From an uncultured Bacilli bacterium (lineage in GTDB: Bacteria > Bacillota_I > Bacilli_A > RF39 > UBA660), in contig CANRHM010000039.1 of the NCBI GenBank assembly GCA_947630415.1, forward strand, positions 1 through 11,458: a stretch of DNA of 11,458 bases, given 5' to 3'. Both the position numbers and the translations under genes were made by a program. The notes under the pieces were generated by a model, which searched no databases, was not told the DNA's origin, and saw nothing but the letters and a program-made list of their open reading frames with translations. Of this stretch, positions 7,055 to 11,458 are shown piece after piece. How positions within the stretch are numbered: the stretch's first letter is position 1; each line of letters opens with the position of its first letter.

Positions 7055-7344
7055 AAATATATAGTTTAAATGAAGAAGAGTACACATTAGAAAAAAATTA
7101 TAAAGAAGTATTTAACTACGAAGAAGTACAAGAAAAATGTACCGATTATTTCAAAGACTTTGATTACATTTTAGGAGACTATTCCTATGGTAAACTTCGG
7201 ATGAAAGGTTTTTATGACGAGAGCAATAAAAAAGTTAAAGAGCTAAATAATATTAATAATTTAGAAGACTATTTAGAAAACCAATGTGCTTATAATTGCG
7301 GTTACTTTTTGTTGAAAAAAAGCAAAGAAAAGGTTGATAAATAG
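7051..7344 (+). CDS. yutD: YutD family protein
   Basis: The gene encodes 97 residues starting in an ATGA overlap with the preceding stop, so it is translationally coupled. Conserved YutD-family (DUF1027) features are FDYILGDYSYGKLRMKGFY (residues 37-55) and the C-terminal CAYNCGYFLLKK (79-90) with two cysteines. Bacillus YutD has the equivalent YDYI.GDWGYGQLRLKGFF and CNFGCAYFVLKK segments. Its molecular function is not established. The last 61 bases of this gene and its 3' flank are present three times, and about 172 bases twice, because of the adjacent elements. This copy is the only complete one. Its stop is TAG, while the most distal remnant has TAA at the matching place. The promoter of the downstream operon begins inside the final codons, with TTGATA at 7334-7339. 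Confidence 0.87.
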   Translation: MKIYSLNEEEYTLEKNYKEVFNYEEVQEKCTDYFKDFDYILGDYSYGKLRMKGFYDESNKKVKELNNINNLEDYLENQCAYNCGYFLLKKSKEKVDK

Positions 7345-7361
7345 AAAAAATGTGGTAAAAT
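7334..7361 (+). promoter_or_regulatory. Promoter copy 1, reading into element copy 1
   Basis: TTGATA (7334-7339), a 16-bp spacer and TAAAAT (7356-7361) with TG at 7353-7354 (extended -10). Identical in its boxes to the promoter at 8137-8164. The element begins at the next base, so the transcript should start about 7 nt inside the element. Confidence 0.55.
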
Positions 7362-7646
7362 CCTGAATTTATCAGTTTTTAGATCCAAATGTAGATTTTA
7401 TAAGGGTTTAAGCCATAAAAAAAATGCGTACGTTGAAGATATTTACGCAAAAATTAAAATTTTATTTAACGTAAGTCAGTAATGACAAGCATTCGGCTCA
7501 ATATAATATAATTTTAGAACAAATTTTTAAAGTTGTAAATAAGTACGTAAGCGTACGCTATTTCAAAAATTAAAATTTGACAAGAAAATCCTTATAAATA
7601 AAGGGCAAAAGCAAAATGTAAAGTTTCAAAACTGATAAATTTCCGG
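7362..7646. mobile_element. 285-bp MITE-like element, copy 1
   Basis: No ORF of useful length. The left end CCTGAATTTATCAGTTTT (7362-7379) and right end AAAACTGATAAATTTCCGG (7628-7646) are imperfect terminal inverted repeats with a perfect 14-bp core. Internally, CAAAAATTAAAATTT occurs twice (7448-7462 and 7564-7578), and GCGTACG near 7426 is matched by its complement near 7553. A GTCA-GTAA-TGAC hairpin with a GNRA-type loop sits at 7475-7486. The element is flanked by 172-bp direct repeats (7190-7361 and 7647-7818). Long, variable target duplications are known for IS1634-family insertion sequences, so a non-autonomous derivative of such an element is the leading inference. No transposase is in the window. 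Confidence 0.75.
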
Positions 7647-7801
7647 GTAAACTTCGGATGAAAGGTTTTTATGACGAGAGCAATAAAAAAGTTAAAGAGC
7701 TAAATAATATTAATAATTTAGAAGACTATTTAGAAAACCAATGTGCTTATAATTGCGGTTACTTTTTGTTGAAAAAAAGCAAAGAAAAGGTTGATAAATA
7801 G
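7647..7801 (+). pseudogene. yutD 3' fragment, duplicated with element insertion
   Basis: Copy of the last 155 bp of yutD, about residues 48-97, including the TAG stop. It has lost the N-terminal half and has no ribosome binding site or start of its own in a suitable position. The internal ATG at 7658 is not preceded by a purine-rich site that fits. It is a by-product of the 172-bp duplication. Confidence 0.85.
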
Positions 7802-7818
7802 AAAAAATGTGGTAAAAT
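7791..7818 (+). promoter_or_regulatory. Promoter copy 2, reading into element copy 2
   Basis: TTGATA-16-TAAAAT with extended TG, identical to 7334-7361. Element copy 2 starts at the base after the -10 hexamer. Confidence 0.5.
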
Positions 7819-8103
7819 CCTGAATTTATCAGTTTTTAGATCCAAATGTAGATTTTATAAGGGTTTAAGCCATAAAAAAAATGCGTACGTTGAAGATATT
7901 TACGCAAAAATTAAAATTTTATTTAACGTAAGTCAGTAATGACAAGCATTCGGCTCAATATAATATAATTTTAGAACAAATTTTTAAAGTTGTAAATAAG
8001 TACGTAAGCGTACGCTATTTCAAAAATTAAAATTTGACAAGAAAATCCTTATAAATAAAGGGCAAAAGCAAAATGTAAAGTTTCAAAACTGATAAATTTC
8101 CGG
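7819..8103. mobile_element. 285-bp MITE-like element, copy 2
   Basis: Appears identical to copy 1, with inverted ends at 7819-7836 and 8085-8103. Its flanking direct repeats are only 61 bp (7758-7818 and 8104-8164), against 172 bp for copy 1. Both copies share the same left insertion point, directly after TAAAAT. The right-hand junction differs and starts with GT in both cases. Confidence 0.75.
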
Positions 8104-8147
8104 GTTACTTTTTGTTGAAAAAAAGCAAAGAAAAGGTTGATAAATAA
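8104..8147 (+). pseudogene. yutD terminal remnant
   Basis: Copy of the last 44 bp of yutD, about residues 85-97, ending in TAA where the other two copies have TAG. Together with 8148-8164 it makes up the 61-bp direct repeat that restores an intact promoter for the DUF1292 gene. Confidence 0.8.
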
Positions 8148-8164
8148 AAAAAATGTGGTAAAAT
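8137..8164 (+). promoter_or_regulatory. Promoter of the DUF1292 operon (ancestral right flank)
   Basis: TTGATA (8137-8142), a 16-bp spacer and TAAAAT (8159-8164), with TG at 8156-8157 as extended -10. Unlike the two upstream copies, it is followed by the native GGATATATAAG leader and then AGGAGGA at 8184-8190. The -35 lies within the yutD-derived remnant. Confidence 0.6.
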
Positions 8165-8194
8165 GGATATATAAGAATAATATAGGAGGAACTT

Positions 8195-8464
8195 ATGGAC
8201 AAAAAAATGATGTCAATTATGATGCCAGATGGCTCTGTCGACGAAGTAGAAATTATTGTGTCTTTTGAATTTCATGACACTAAAAAAGAATATGTAGTAT
8301 ATACCAAAAATGAAACCGATGACAATGGTAATATTACGATTTATGTTGCTGCTGTAAAACGCAAAGAGGATGACAAATTCTCATTAGGAAATATTGAAAC
8401 AGATGAAGAATGGACAAGAATTAAAGAAGTATTAAGAGAACTTGCTAAAAGTGATAACGAGTAA
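8195..8464 (+). CDS. DUF1292 family protein (YrzB/UPF0473-like)
   Basis: The gene encodes 89 residues, with an ATG at 8195 preceded by a strong AGGAGGA at 8184-8190. The layout fits the DUF1292 family (PF06949): an N-terminal strand, a central KKEYVVYTKNETDDNGNITIYVAAV segment (about residues 30-54) and the C-terminal ETDEEWTRIKEVL (about 69-81), corresponding to the conserved IExEEEW motif. The protein is small, acidic and soluble. The family is widespread in Firmicutes and its function is unknown. It is followed after 18 nt by the coiled-coil gene, probably in one operon. Its promoter has been duplicated twice upstream by element insertion, but the proximal copy is intact. Confidence 0.85.
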   Translation: MDKKMMSIMMPDGSVDEVEIIVSFEFHDTKKEYVVYTKNETDDNGNITIYVAAVKRKEDDKFSLGNIETDEEWTRIKEVLRELAKSDNE

Positions 8465-8482
8465 TAGAGAGGAGGGCTAATT

Positions 8483-9613
8483 ATGACAGGAGAATTTCAA
8501 ATAAAAGATGGTACCACAGTTGGCCTAACAAACGGTTTGCTTTTAGCATTACAAAACCAAACCGCTTTAGGACAAGCCTTAACTGTAGACACAGATTCTA
8601 CTGTTCCTTTTCAGCCACAAGCTATAAGAGAAAAGCCAGATTCATTTAGTAATACAGTAAATAAGGGAGTAATATTTTATAAAGATTTAGTTGCACAGGT
8701 TGCTCCTGTAACGGCACCTGTACAAGACGCTGCAGTGGTAGTACCTCAAGTAACTACTGATGCTCCTCAAAGACAATGGGATATTACAGTAGTGTCTAGT
8801 ACTTCCACATCTATAGAAGAAGGATTTTCACCAAATCGTTTAAAAGTTAAACCTGCTTATATGGATGCTTATAAAAAACATGCACAAGGGGCAACCAACA
8901 ATCAACCTGTTGTAGAGTCACCTGCAGTTGAACAACCAATGGTGGAACCTGTTGCTGTTGAGCCAGCACCTGTAGTTGAGCCTACTTTGGAACCAACTCC
9001 AGAAACTGTAGAAGCAGTACCTCAACCTGCTACTCCAGTTGAAAATAGCATGCCTGTTGAACCAGAAGTATCTGCTGTAGTTGAAGAACCAGTAGCACAA
9101 CCTAATCCTGAGCCAGATTTACCGCTTCCAACAGATGAAGAATTAGAGGCATTAGTAAATCAAGGTAAAAAAGATATTGAGGCTATTGCCAAAGATAAAA
9201 AGGCACTTAATAGAATGACCGAAGAAAGAGATGAAGCACAAAAAGTAATCGATGAAAAATTGGCAGAACAAGAAGCTGCTCGTCATACTATTGCTGAATC
9301 TAAACAGCGTTTTGATGCCACTAAGAGATTGATTCGTGACTTATTAAAAGTAATTCAGAGTCAAAGAGAAGAAGTGGGTAATAATATGGGTAAAGTTGCT
9401 GCCGAAAGAGATGAAGTAGTAAATCGAAAAGAAGAAACAATCGCTGCTACTCAGGAACTTGGTGCTGAAGCAGATTCATGGACCAAAAGAGCAGCAGAAT
9501 TAGAAAACACCAGATCATCACTTTCGCAGTTATTATCTGATATACAAGATTCAACATATAGCGCTACAGAAAGTGCTGTTGAAGAACCTGTAAAAGGAAG
9601 AATAGCCGCTTAA
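8483..9613 (+). CDS. Pro/Val/Glu-rich linker and coiled-coil protein, function unknown
   Basis: I do not recognise this 376-residue protein. The ATG at 8483 follows GAGAGGAGGG (8467-8476). Residues 1-140 are polar with no signal peptide. Residues about 141-215 are a low-complexity stretch of repeating Pro-Val-Glu/Glu-Pro-Thr units. Residues about 218-355 are a highly charged coiled coil rich in Glu, Lys, Ala and Arg. A short tail ends in KGRIAA. No cysteine is visible and there is no membrane segment, so it should be soluble and elongated. The codons use more GCT/CCT/GTT and fewer A-rich triplets than neighbours, mostly because of composition. Its layout (globular or disordered head, flexible spacer, coil) resembles scaffold or adaptor proteins, but that is only an analogy. 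It shares an operon with the DUF1292 gene. Confidence 0.7.
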   Translation: MTGEFQIKDGTTVGLTNGLLLALQNQTALGQALTVDTDSTVPFQPQAIREKPDSFSNTVNKGVIFYKDLVAQVAPVTAPVQDAAVVVPQVTTDAPQRQWDITVVSSTSTSIEEGFSPNRLKVKPAYMDAYKKHAQGATNNQPVVESPAVEQPMVEPVAVEPAPVVEPTLEPTPETVEAVPQPATPVENSMPVEPEVSAVVEEPVAQPNPEPDLPLPTDEELEALVNQGKKDIEAIAKDKKALNRMTEERDEAQKVIDEKLAEQEAARHTIAESKQRFDATKRLIRDLLKVIQSQREEVGNNMGKVAAERDEVVNRKEETIAATQELGAEADSWTKRAAELENTRSSLSQLLSDIQDSTYSATESAVEEPVKGRIAA

Positions 9614-9635
9614 AGAGGAGCAATCCTCTTTTTTT
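9612..9635 (+). terminator. Rho-independent terminator with GCAA loop
   Basis: AAAGAGGA (9612-9619) pairs perfectly with TCCTCTTT (9624-9631) around a GCAA tetraloop, followed by further T residues to 9635. The TAA stop overlaps the first two stem bases. It closes the DUF1292/coiled-coil operon. Confidence 0.9.
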
Positions 9636-9680
9636 GTCGTATGAAAAAAAACGATACATAAAATAGTAATGGGTGATGAG

Positions 9681-10601
9681 ATGAAAAATGCCATTAAATA
9701 TTATTACAATTTAAATGTTGAAAACATTCATTTTTATCACCAAAAATATTTTTTTAATATCGGTAATAGTACTTATTCATTTATTACTTATAATCGTGCT
9801 CAAGAAGAGATAATACCTCTTTTTGAATTAAATAAGATAATCATACAGCAAGACCCAAATTACTATCAAATAGTTCCCAATAGAGATAAAATGCCAATTA
9901 CGGTGGTAGATAATATAGCCTACATCTTACTAAGACTTAATAACAGTACTAATCGTGAAATACAAATTTCAGATATTCATTTCATTCCTATTATACTAGA
10001 CAAAAAAATAGAAATATTAAATCGTTTCTCTTGGACTTATCTTTGGTCTCAAAAGATCGATTATATCGAATACCAACTAAAACATTATGAAATTGAATTT
10101 CCTGCTCTTATAGAAAATGTCTGGTATTTTATTGGAATGGGCGAAAATGCGATAAGTTATGTTCAAAACATTATACAAAGTAATAATATGACGAATCAAG
10201 ACTACCTAACTGTTGCTCATAGAAGACTATCTTCAAAAGACAAATTATTTGATTACTATAATCCTATAACTTTGGTAGTAGATCACCCAGCACGTGATGT
10301 AGCAGAATATTTAAAATCAAGTTTTTTAAATGATACATATGACATGGCCAAGATAGAGCAATATATAAAATCTATTAATTTTACTGCCTCTGGATATGGA
10401 TTACTATTTGGAAGACTTCTTTTTCCATCTTTTTATTTCGATATCTTTCAAAAAGTAATTAATAAGGAGTTAGAAGAGAAAAATATTTTATTAATAAATG
10501 AGAGAATACATGAATATGAACTTTATTTAAATGATATTTTCATTATATTAAAGAAGAAGGCAGATATAGAACCTATAGATTGGCTCATAAAAAAAACGTA
10601 G
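9681..10601 (+). CDS. yutH: YutH-like protein of the CotS spore-coat kinase-fold family
   Basis: The gene encodes 306 residues from the chosen ATG at 9681. GGTGAT (9672-9677) matches the 3' part of the extended Shine-Dalgarno and places the start 3 nt on; an ATG at 9669 lies before that site. Features recalling Bacillus YutH/CotS proteins are WYFIGMGENAISYVQ (148-162), LTVAHRRL (176-183, where kinases have the catalytic-loop HxD), ITLVVDHPARDVAEYL (196-211) and GYGLLFGRLLFPSFYFDIF (238-256). The catalytic-loop Asp of active aminoglycoside-phosphotransferase-like kinases is not evident: HRRL replaces HxDxxxxN. It may therefore be a pseudokinase or coat structural factor. Nearby yutD, yunB and a yutI-like gene support the assignment. 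Only a weak promoter is visible upstream (TTGTCG 9634-9639 and TAAAAT 9659-9664, 19 bp apart). Its end overlaps the convergent terminator. Confidence 0.7.
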   Translation: MKNAIKYYYNLNVENIHFYHQKYFFNIGNSTYSFITYNRAQEEIIPLFELNKIIIQQDPNYYQIVPNRDKMPITVVDNIAYILLRLNNSTNREIQISDIHFIPIILDKKIEILNRFSWTYLWSQKIDYIEYQLKHYEIEFPALIENVWYFIGMGENAISYVQNIIQSNNMTNQDYLTVAHRRLSSKDKLFDYYNPITLVVDHPARDVAEYLKSSFLNDTYDMAKIEQYIKSINFTASGYGLLFGRLLFPSFYFDIFQKVINKELEEKNILLINERIHEYELYLNDIFIILKKKADIEPIDWLIKKT

Positions 10602-10617
10602 ATTTCACTCTACGTTT
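10589..10617 (-). terminator. Terminator of the NifU-domain gene, also spanning the yutH end
   Basis: AAACGTAGA (10594-10602) and TCTACGTTT (10609-10617) pair around a 6-nt loop. On the minus strand the stem is followed by a T run (complement of 10589-10596), which makes an effective terminator. On the plus strand there is no T tract, so it should be weak for yutH. Both stop codons overlap or abut the hairpin. Confidence 0.8.
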
Positions 10618-10841
10618 CTTACTTCTACTACTTCAGGGACTTCACTTGTAATAGCCATTTCAATTCCATCTTTTAAAGTAACTTCTATTAAATTACAGTT
10701 AGCACAGGCACCTGATAGTTTTACATAGCAAATGCCATCCTCAAATTTGACAAACTCAATAAATCCACCATCACTTATGAGAAAAGGTTTGATTTTCTCA
10801 ATAACAGACTTAATTCGAATAATTACGTCATCTTCTTGCAT
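10605..10841 (-). CDS. NifU C-terminal-domain protein (YutI/Nfu-like Fe-S carrier)
   Basis: The gene encodes 78 residues from the chosen ATG at 10841, preceded on the minus strand by AGGTGAT with a 3-nt gap. A longer reading from 10868 has no such site. It is a stand-alone NifU C-terminal domain: helix KSVIEKIKPFLISDGG (11-26), strands FIEFVKFEDGICYVKLSGAC, then the C-x2-C motif at Cys46 and Cys49, then EVTLKDGIEMAI. Dimers of this domain bind a [4Fe-4S] cluster through these cysteines and deliver it to client enzymes. The usual Pro-Ser after the second Cys is replaced by Asn-Leu. The ferredoxin encoded at 3233-3424 is one possible client. B. subtilis yutI is the equivalent and lies near yutH there too. 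Confidence 0.87.
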   Translation of the reverse strand: MQEDDVIIRIKSVIEKIKPFLISDGGFIEFVKFEDGICYVKLSGACANCNLIEVTLKDGIEMAITSEVPEVVEVRNVE

Positions 10842-10858
10842 AAAATCACCTAAAAATA

Positions 10859-10887
10859 ATTGTAACAAAAAATGAGAAACAGGTAAA
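10859..10887 (-). promoter_or_regulatory. Sigma-A promoter of the NifU-domain gene
   Basis: On the minus strand, TTTACC (10887-10882), a 17-bp spacer and TACAAT (10864-10859). It stands back to back with the S1-gene promoter; the two -35 boxes are 7 bp apart. Confidence 0.6.
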
Positions 10888-10894
10888 TATTTTG

Positions 10895-10923
10895 TTGTAT
10901 GAAATTTTTTTCTATGCTATAAT
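10895..10923 (+). promoter_or_regulatory. Sigma-A promoter of the S1-domain gene
   Basis: TTGTAT (10895-10900), a 17-bp spacer and TATAAT (10918-10923) with TG at 10915-10916. Initiation near 10930 leaves a 16-nt leader to the ATG at 10946 and excludes any upstream start. Confidence 0.75.
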
Positions 10924-10945
10924 ACAAGCAAGAAGGTGTTACAAA

Positions 10946-11314
10946 ATGTCGAAATACGAAAAGGGAAAAATCGTTACTGGATGTGTGACAGGAATTGAAA
11001 AGTACGGCATTTTTGTAGGATTAGATGAATTTTATAGCGGACTTATTCACATCTCTGAAATATCGAGTAATTTTGTAAAAAACATAAATGATTATGTGAA
11101 TATTGGTGAAACTATAAAGGTTAAAGTAGTTGAAAGTGATGATGAATTAGGACAAGTAAAATTAAGCATAAAAGATATTGATTATCGCATGGGTCCTAAA
11201 AATCGTCAAAAGATTGTGGAAACGCCTAAAGGTTTTTCTATCTTACAAGAACATCTTCAAGATTGGATTCAAGAAAAAGTGCATGAGATTGAACAAAATG
11301 ATGTAGAACAGTGA
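10946..11314 (+). CDS. S1 RNA-binding domain protein (GSP13/YugI/CvfD type)
   Basis: The gene encodes 122 residues from the chosen ATG at 10946, with AAGGTG at 10933-10938. The reading frame is open back to 10892, but that part covers the promoter. Residues 4-75 form one S1 domain: KGKIVTGCVTGIEKYGIFVGL, then GLIHISEIS (32-40), then the IGETIKVKVVESDDELGQVKLSIK strand region. The C-terminal tail contains TPKGFSILQEHLQDWIQEK (93-111), as in the single-S1 general stress protein 13 family. Such proteins bind RNA and associate with ribosomes in Bacillus; CvfD in streptococci is a post-transcriptional regulator. The gene is divergent from the NifU-domain gene and probably monocistronic. No clear terminator follows it. 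The specific symbol is uncertain. Confidence 0.88.
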   Translation: MSKYEKGKIVTGCVTGIEKYGIFVGLDEFYSGLIHISEISSNFVKNINDYVNIGETIKVKVVESDDELGQVKLSIKDIDYRMGPKNRQKIVETPKGFSILQEHLQDWIQEKVHEIEQNDVEQ

Positions 11315-11345
11315 TTACAAAATAAAAAAAATCAAGTTATCGGTA

Positions 11346-11374
11346 TTGACAAAGTTTGCATGAAATGTTATAGT
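11346..11374 (+). promoter_or_regulatory. Consensus sigma-A promoter of the tRNA gene
   Basis: TTGACA (11346-11351), a 17-bp spacer and TATAGT (11369-11374). This is the closest match to the sigma-A consensus in the window, as expected for a stable-RNA promoter. Initiation would be near 11381. Confidence 0.85.
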
Positions 11375-11397
11375 TAATATCGTCCCGACTTTATTAT

Positions 11398-11458
11398 GGG
11401 CGCTTAGCTCAGTTGGTTAGAGCACCTGCCTTACAAGCAGGGGGTCATAGGTTCGAGT
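11398..11458 (+). tRNA. tRNA-Val (anticodon UAC), 3' end beyond the window
   Basis: The acceptor 5' strand GGGCGCT (11398-11404) is followed by a D arm with GCTC/GAGC (11407-11410 and 11420-11423). The anticodon stem CCTGC/GCAGG (11425-11429 and 11437-11441) encloses loop CTTACAA with anticodon TAC at 11432-11434, which reads GUA and other Val codons. The T stem 5' strand ATAGG and the T loop TTCGAGT reach the window end. The 3' T-stem strand and the acceptor 3' strand are outside the window, so further tRNA genes may follow. Confidence 0.95.

Larger units (their letters stand above)
7190..7646. repeat. 457-bp tandem unit, copy 1
   Basis: Contains the last 155 bp of yutD, 17 bp of flank ending in TAAAAT, and a 285-bp element. 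It matches 7647-8103 base for base as far as I can read by eye. Boundaries are uncertain by 1-2 bp because GG is shared at the junctions. Confidence 0.93.
7647..8103. repeat. 457-bp tandem unit, copy 2
   Basis: Second copy of 7190-7646 at an offset of exactly 457 bp, with no difference seen by eye. It is followed at 8104 by a third, 61-bp partial copy of the yutD-end/promoter segment with one base change. Confidence 0.93.

Noticed and set aside
7362..7646. Group I or group II intron in the yutD region
   Set aside because: The element lies after the yutD stop, has inverted-repeat ends and duplicated flanks, and shows no intron 5' consensus or domain V that I can identify.
7190..8103. Pure assembly artefact
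   Set aside because: Cannot be excluded without reads. However, the unequal 172- and 61-bp flanks, inverted-repeat ends and the TAG/TAA difference are expected of real insertion events.
7190..8164. CRISPR array or ordinary tandem repeat
   Set aside because: Units are 457 bp, contain a coding fragment and inverted-repeat-bounded sequence, and there are no short regularly spaced repeats with unique spacers.
7190..8164. Diversity-generating retroelement template/variable repeats in yutD
   Set aside because: The duplicated yutD segments are identical apart from one stop-codon base, with no adenine-directed variation and no reverse transcriptase in the window.
8918..9100. Minus-strand frame rich in Trp, Phe, Arg and Ser
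   Set aside because: Antisense of the Pro/Val/Glu repeat tract, not an independent gene.
10892..10945. N-terminal extension of the S1-domain protein
   Set aside because: The region holds the promoter, and the conserved protein starts at MSKYEKGK with AAGGTG just upstream.
11315..11340. Terminator after the S1-domain gene
   Set aside because: TGATT and AATCA can pair, but the loop is long and A-rich and no T tract follows.

Overview
The window is AT-rich, densely packed DNA from a low-GC Gram-positive bacterium of the Firmicutes. SpmA, SpmB, YunB and a YutH-like protein are sporulation proteins, so the lineage is probably a spore-former (or a recent descendant of one) in or near the Bacilli/Erysipelotrichia. 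Promoters are of sigma-A type, often with a TGn extended -10. Ribosome binding sites are strong, and several start codons are GTG or TTG. No species can be named from the sequence.

Layout. (1) 1-827: 3' end of spmA, then spmB with a 23-nt overlap. (2) 829-2453: a promoter and two adjacent genes for coiled-coil / membrane hairpin / coiled-coil proteins of unknown function, closed by a terminator. (3) 2442-3474: rluB (rRNA pseudouridine synthase) converging on a small [4Fe-4S] ferredoxin gene across a shared bidirectional terminator. (4) 3537-4481: an acidic, C-terminally membrane-anchored protein of unknown function. (5) 4493-7344: yunB, then a membrane-anchored DUF4015-type putative glycoside hydrolase that overlaps yutD by 4 nt. 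(6) 7190-8164: the most unusual stretch. Two apparently identical 285-bp elements with terminal inverted repeats sit immediately after the -10 box of the next gene's promoter. They are flanked by direct repeats of about 172 and 61 bp that copy the end of yutD and the promoter. (7) 8137-9635: a DUF1292 gene and a gene for a Pro/Val/Glu-rich coiled-coil protein. (8) 9681-10841: a yutH-like gene converging on a NifU C-terminal-domain gene (yutI-like). (9) 10859-11314: back-to-back divergent promoters and an S1-domain (GSP13/YugI-type) gene. (10) 11346-11458: a consensus promoter and a tRNA-Val(UAC) gene cut by the window end.

The set yunB, yutD, yutH and yutI recalls the yut/yun neighbourhood of Bacillus subtilis. 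spmA-spmB-rluB likewise recalls its spm-rluB region, where fer also lies nearby. The window therefore looks like old chromosomal core with local rearrangement, not an acquired island.

The main discovery candidate is the repeat structure at 7190-8164. It fits a small non-autonomous transposable element that makes very long, variable target duplications, as described for IS1634/IS1549-type insertion sequences. Here the duplication preserves the downstream promoter and leaves each element copy under a promoter copy of its own.
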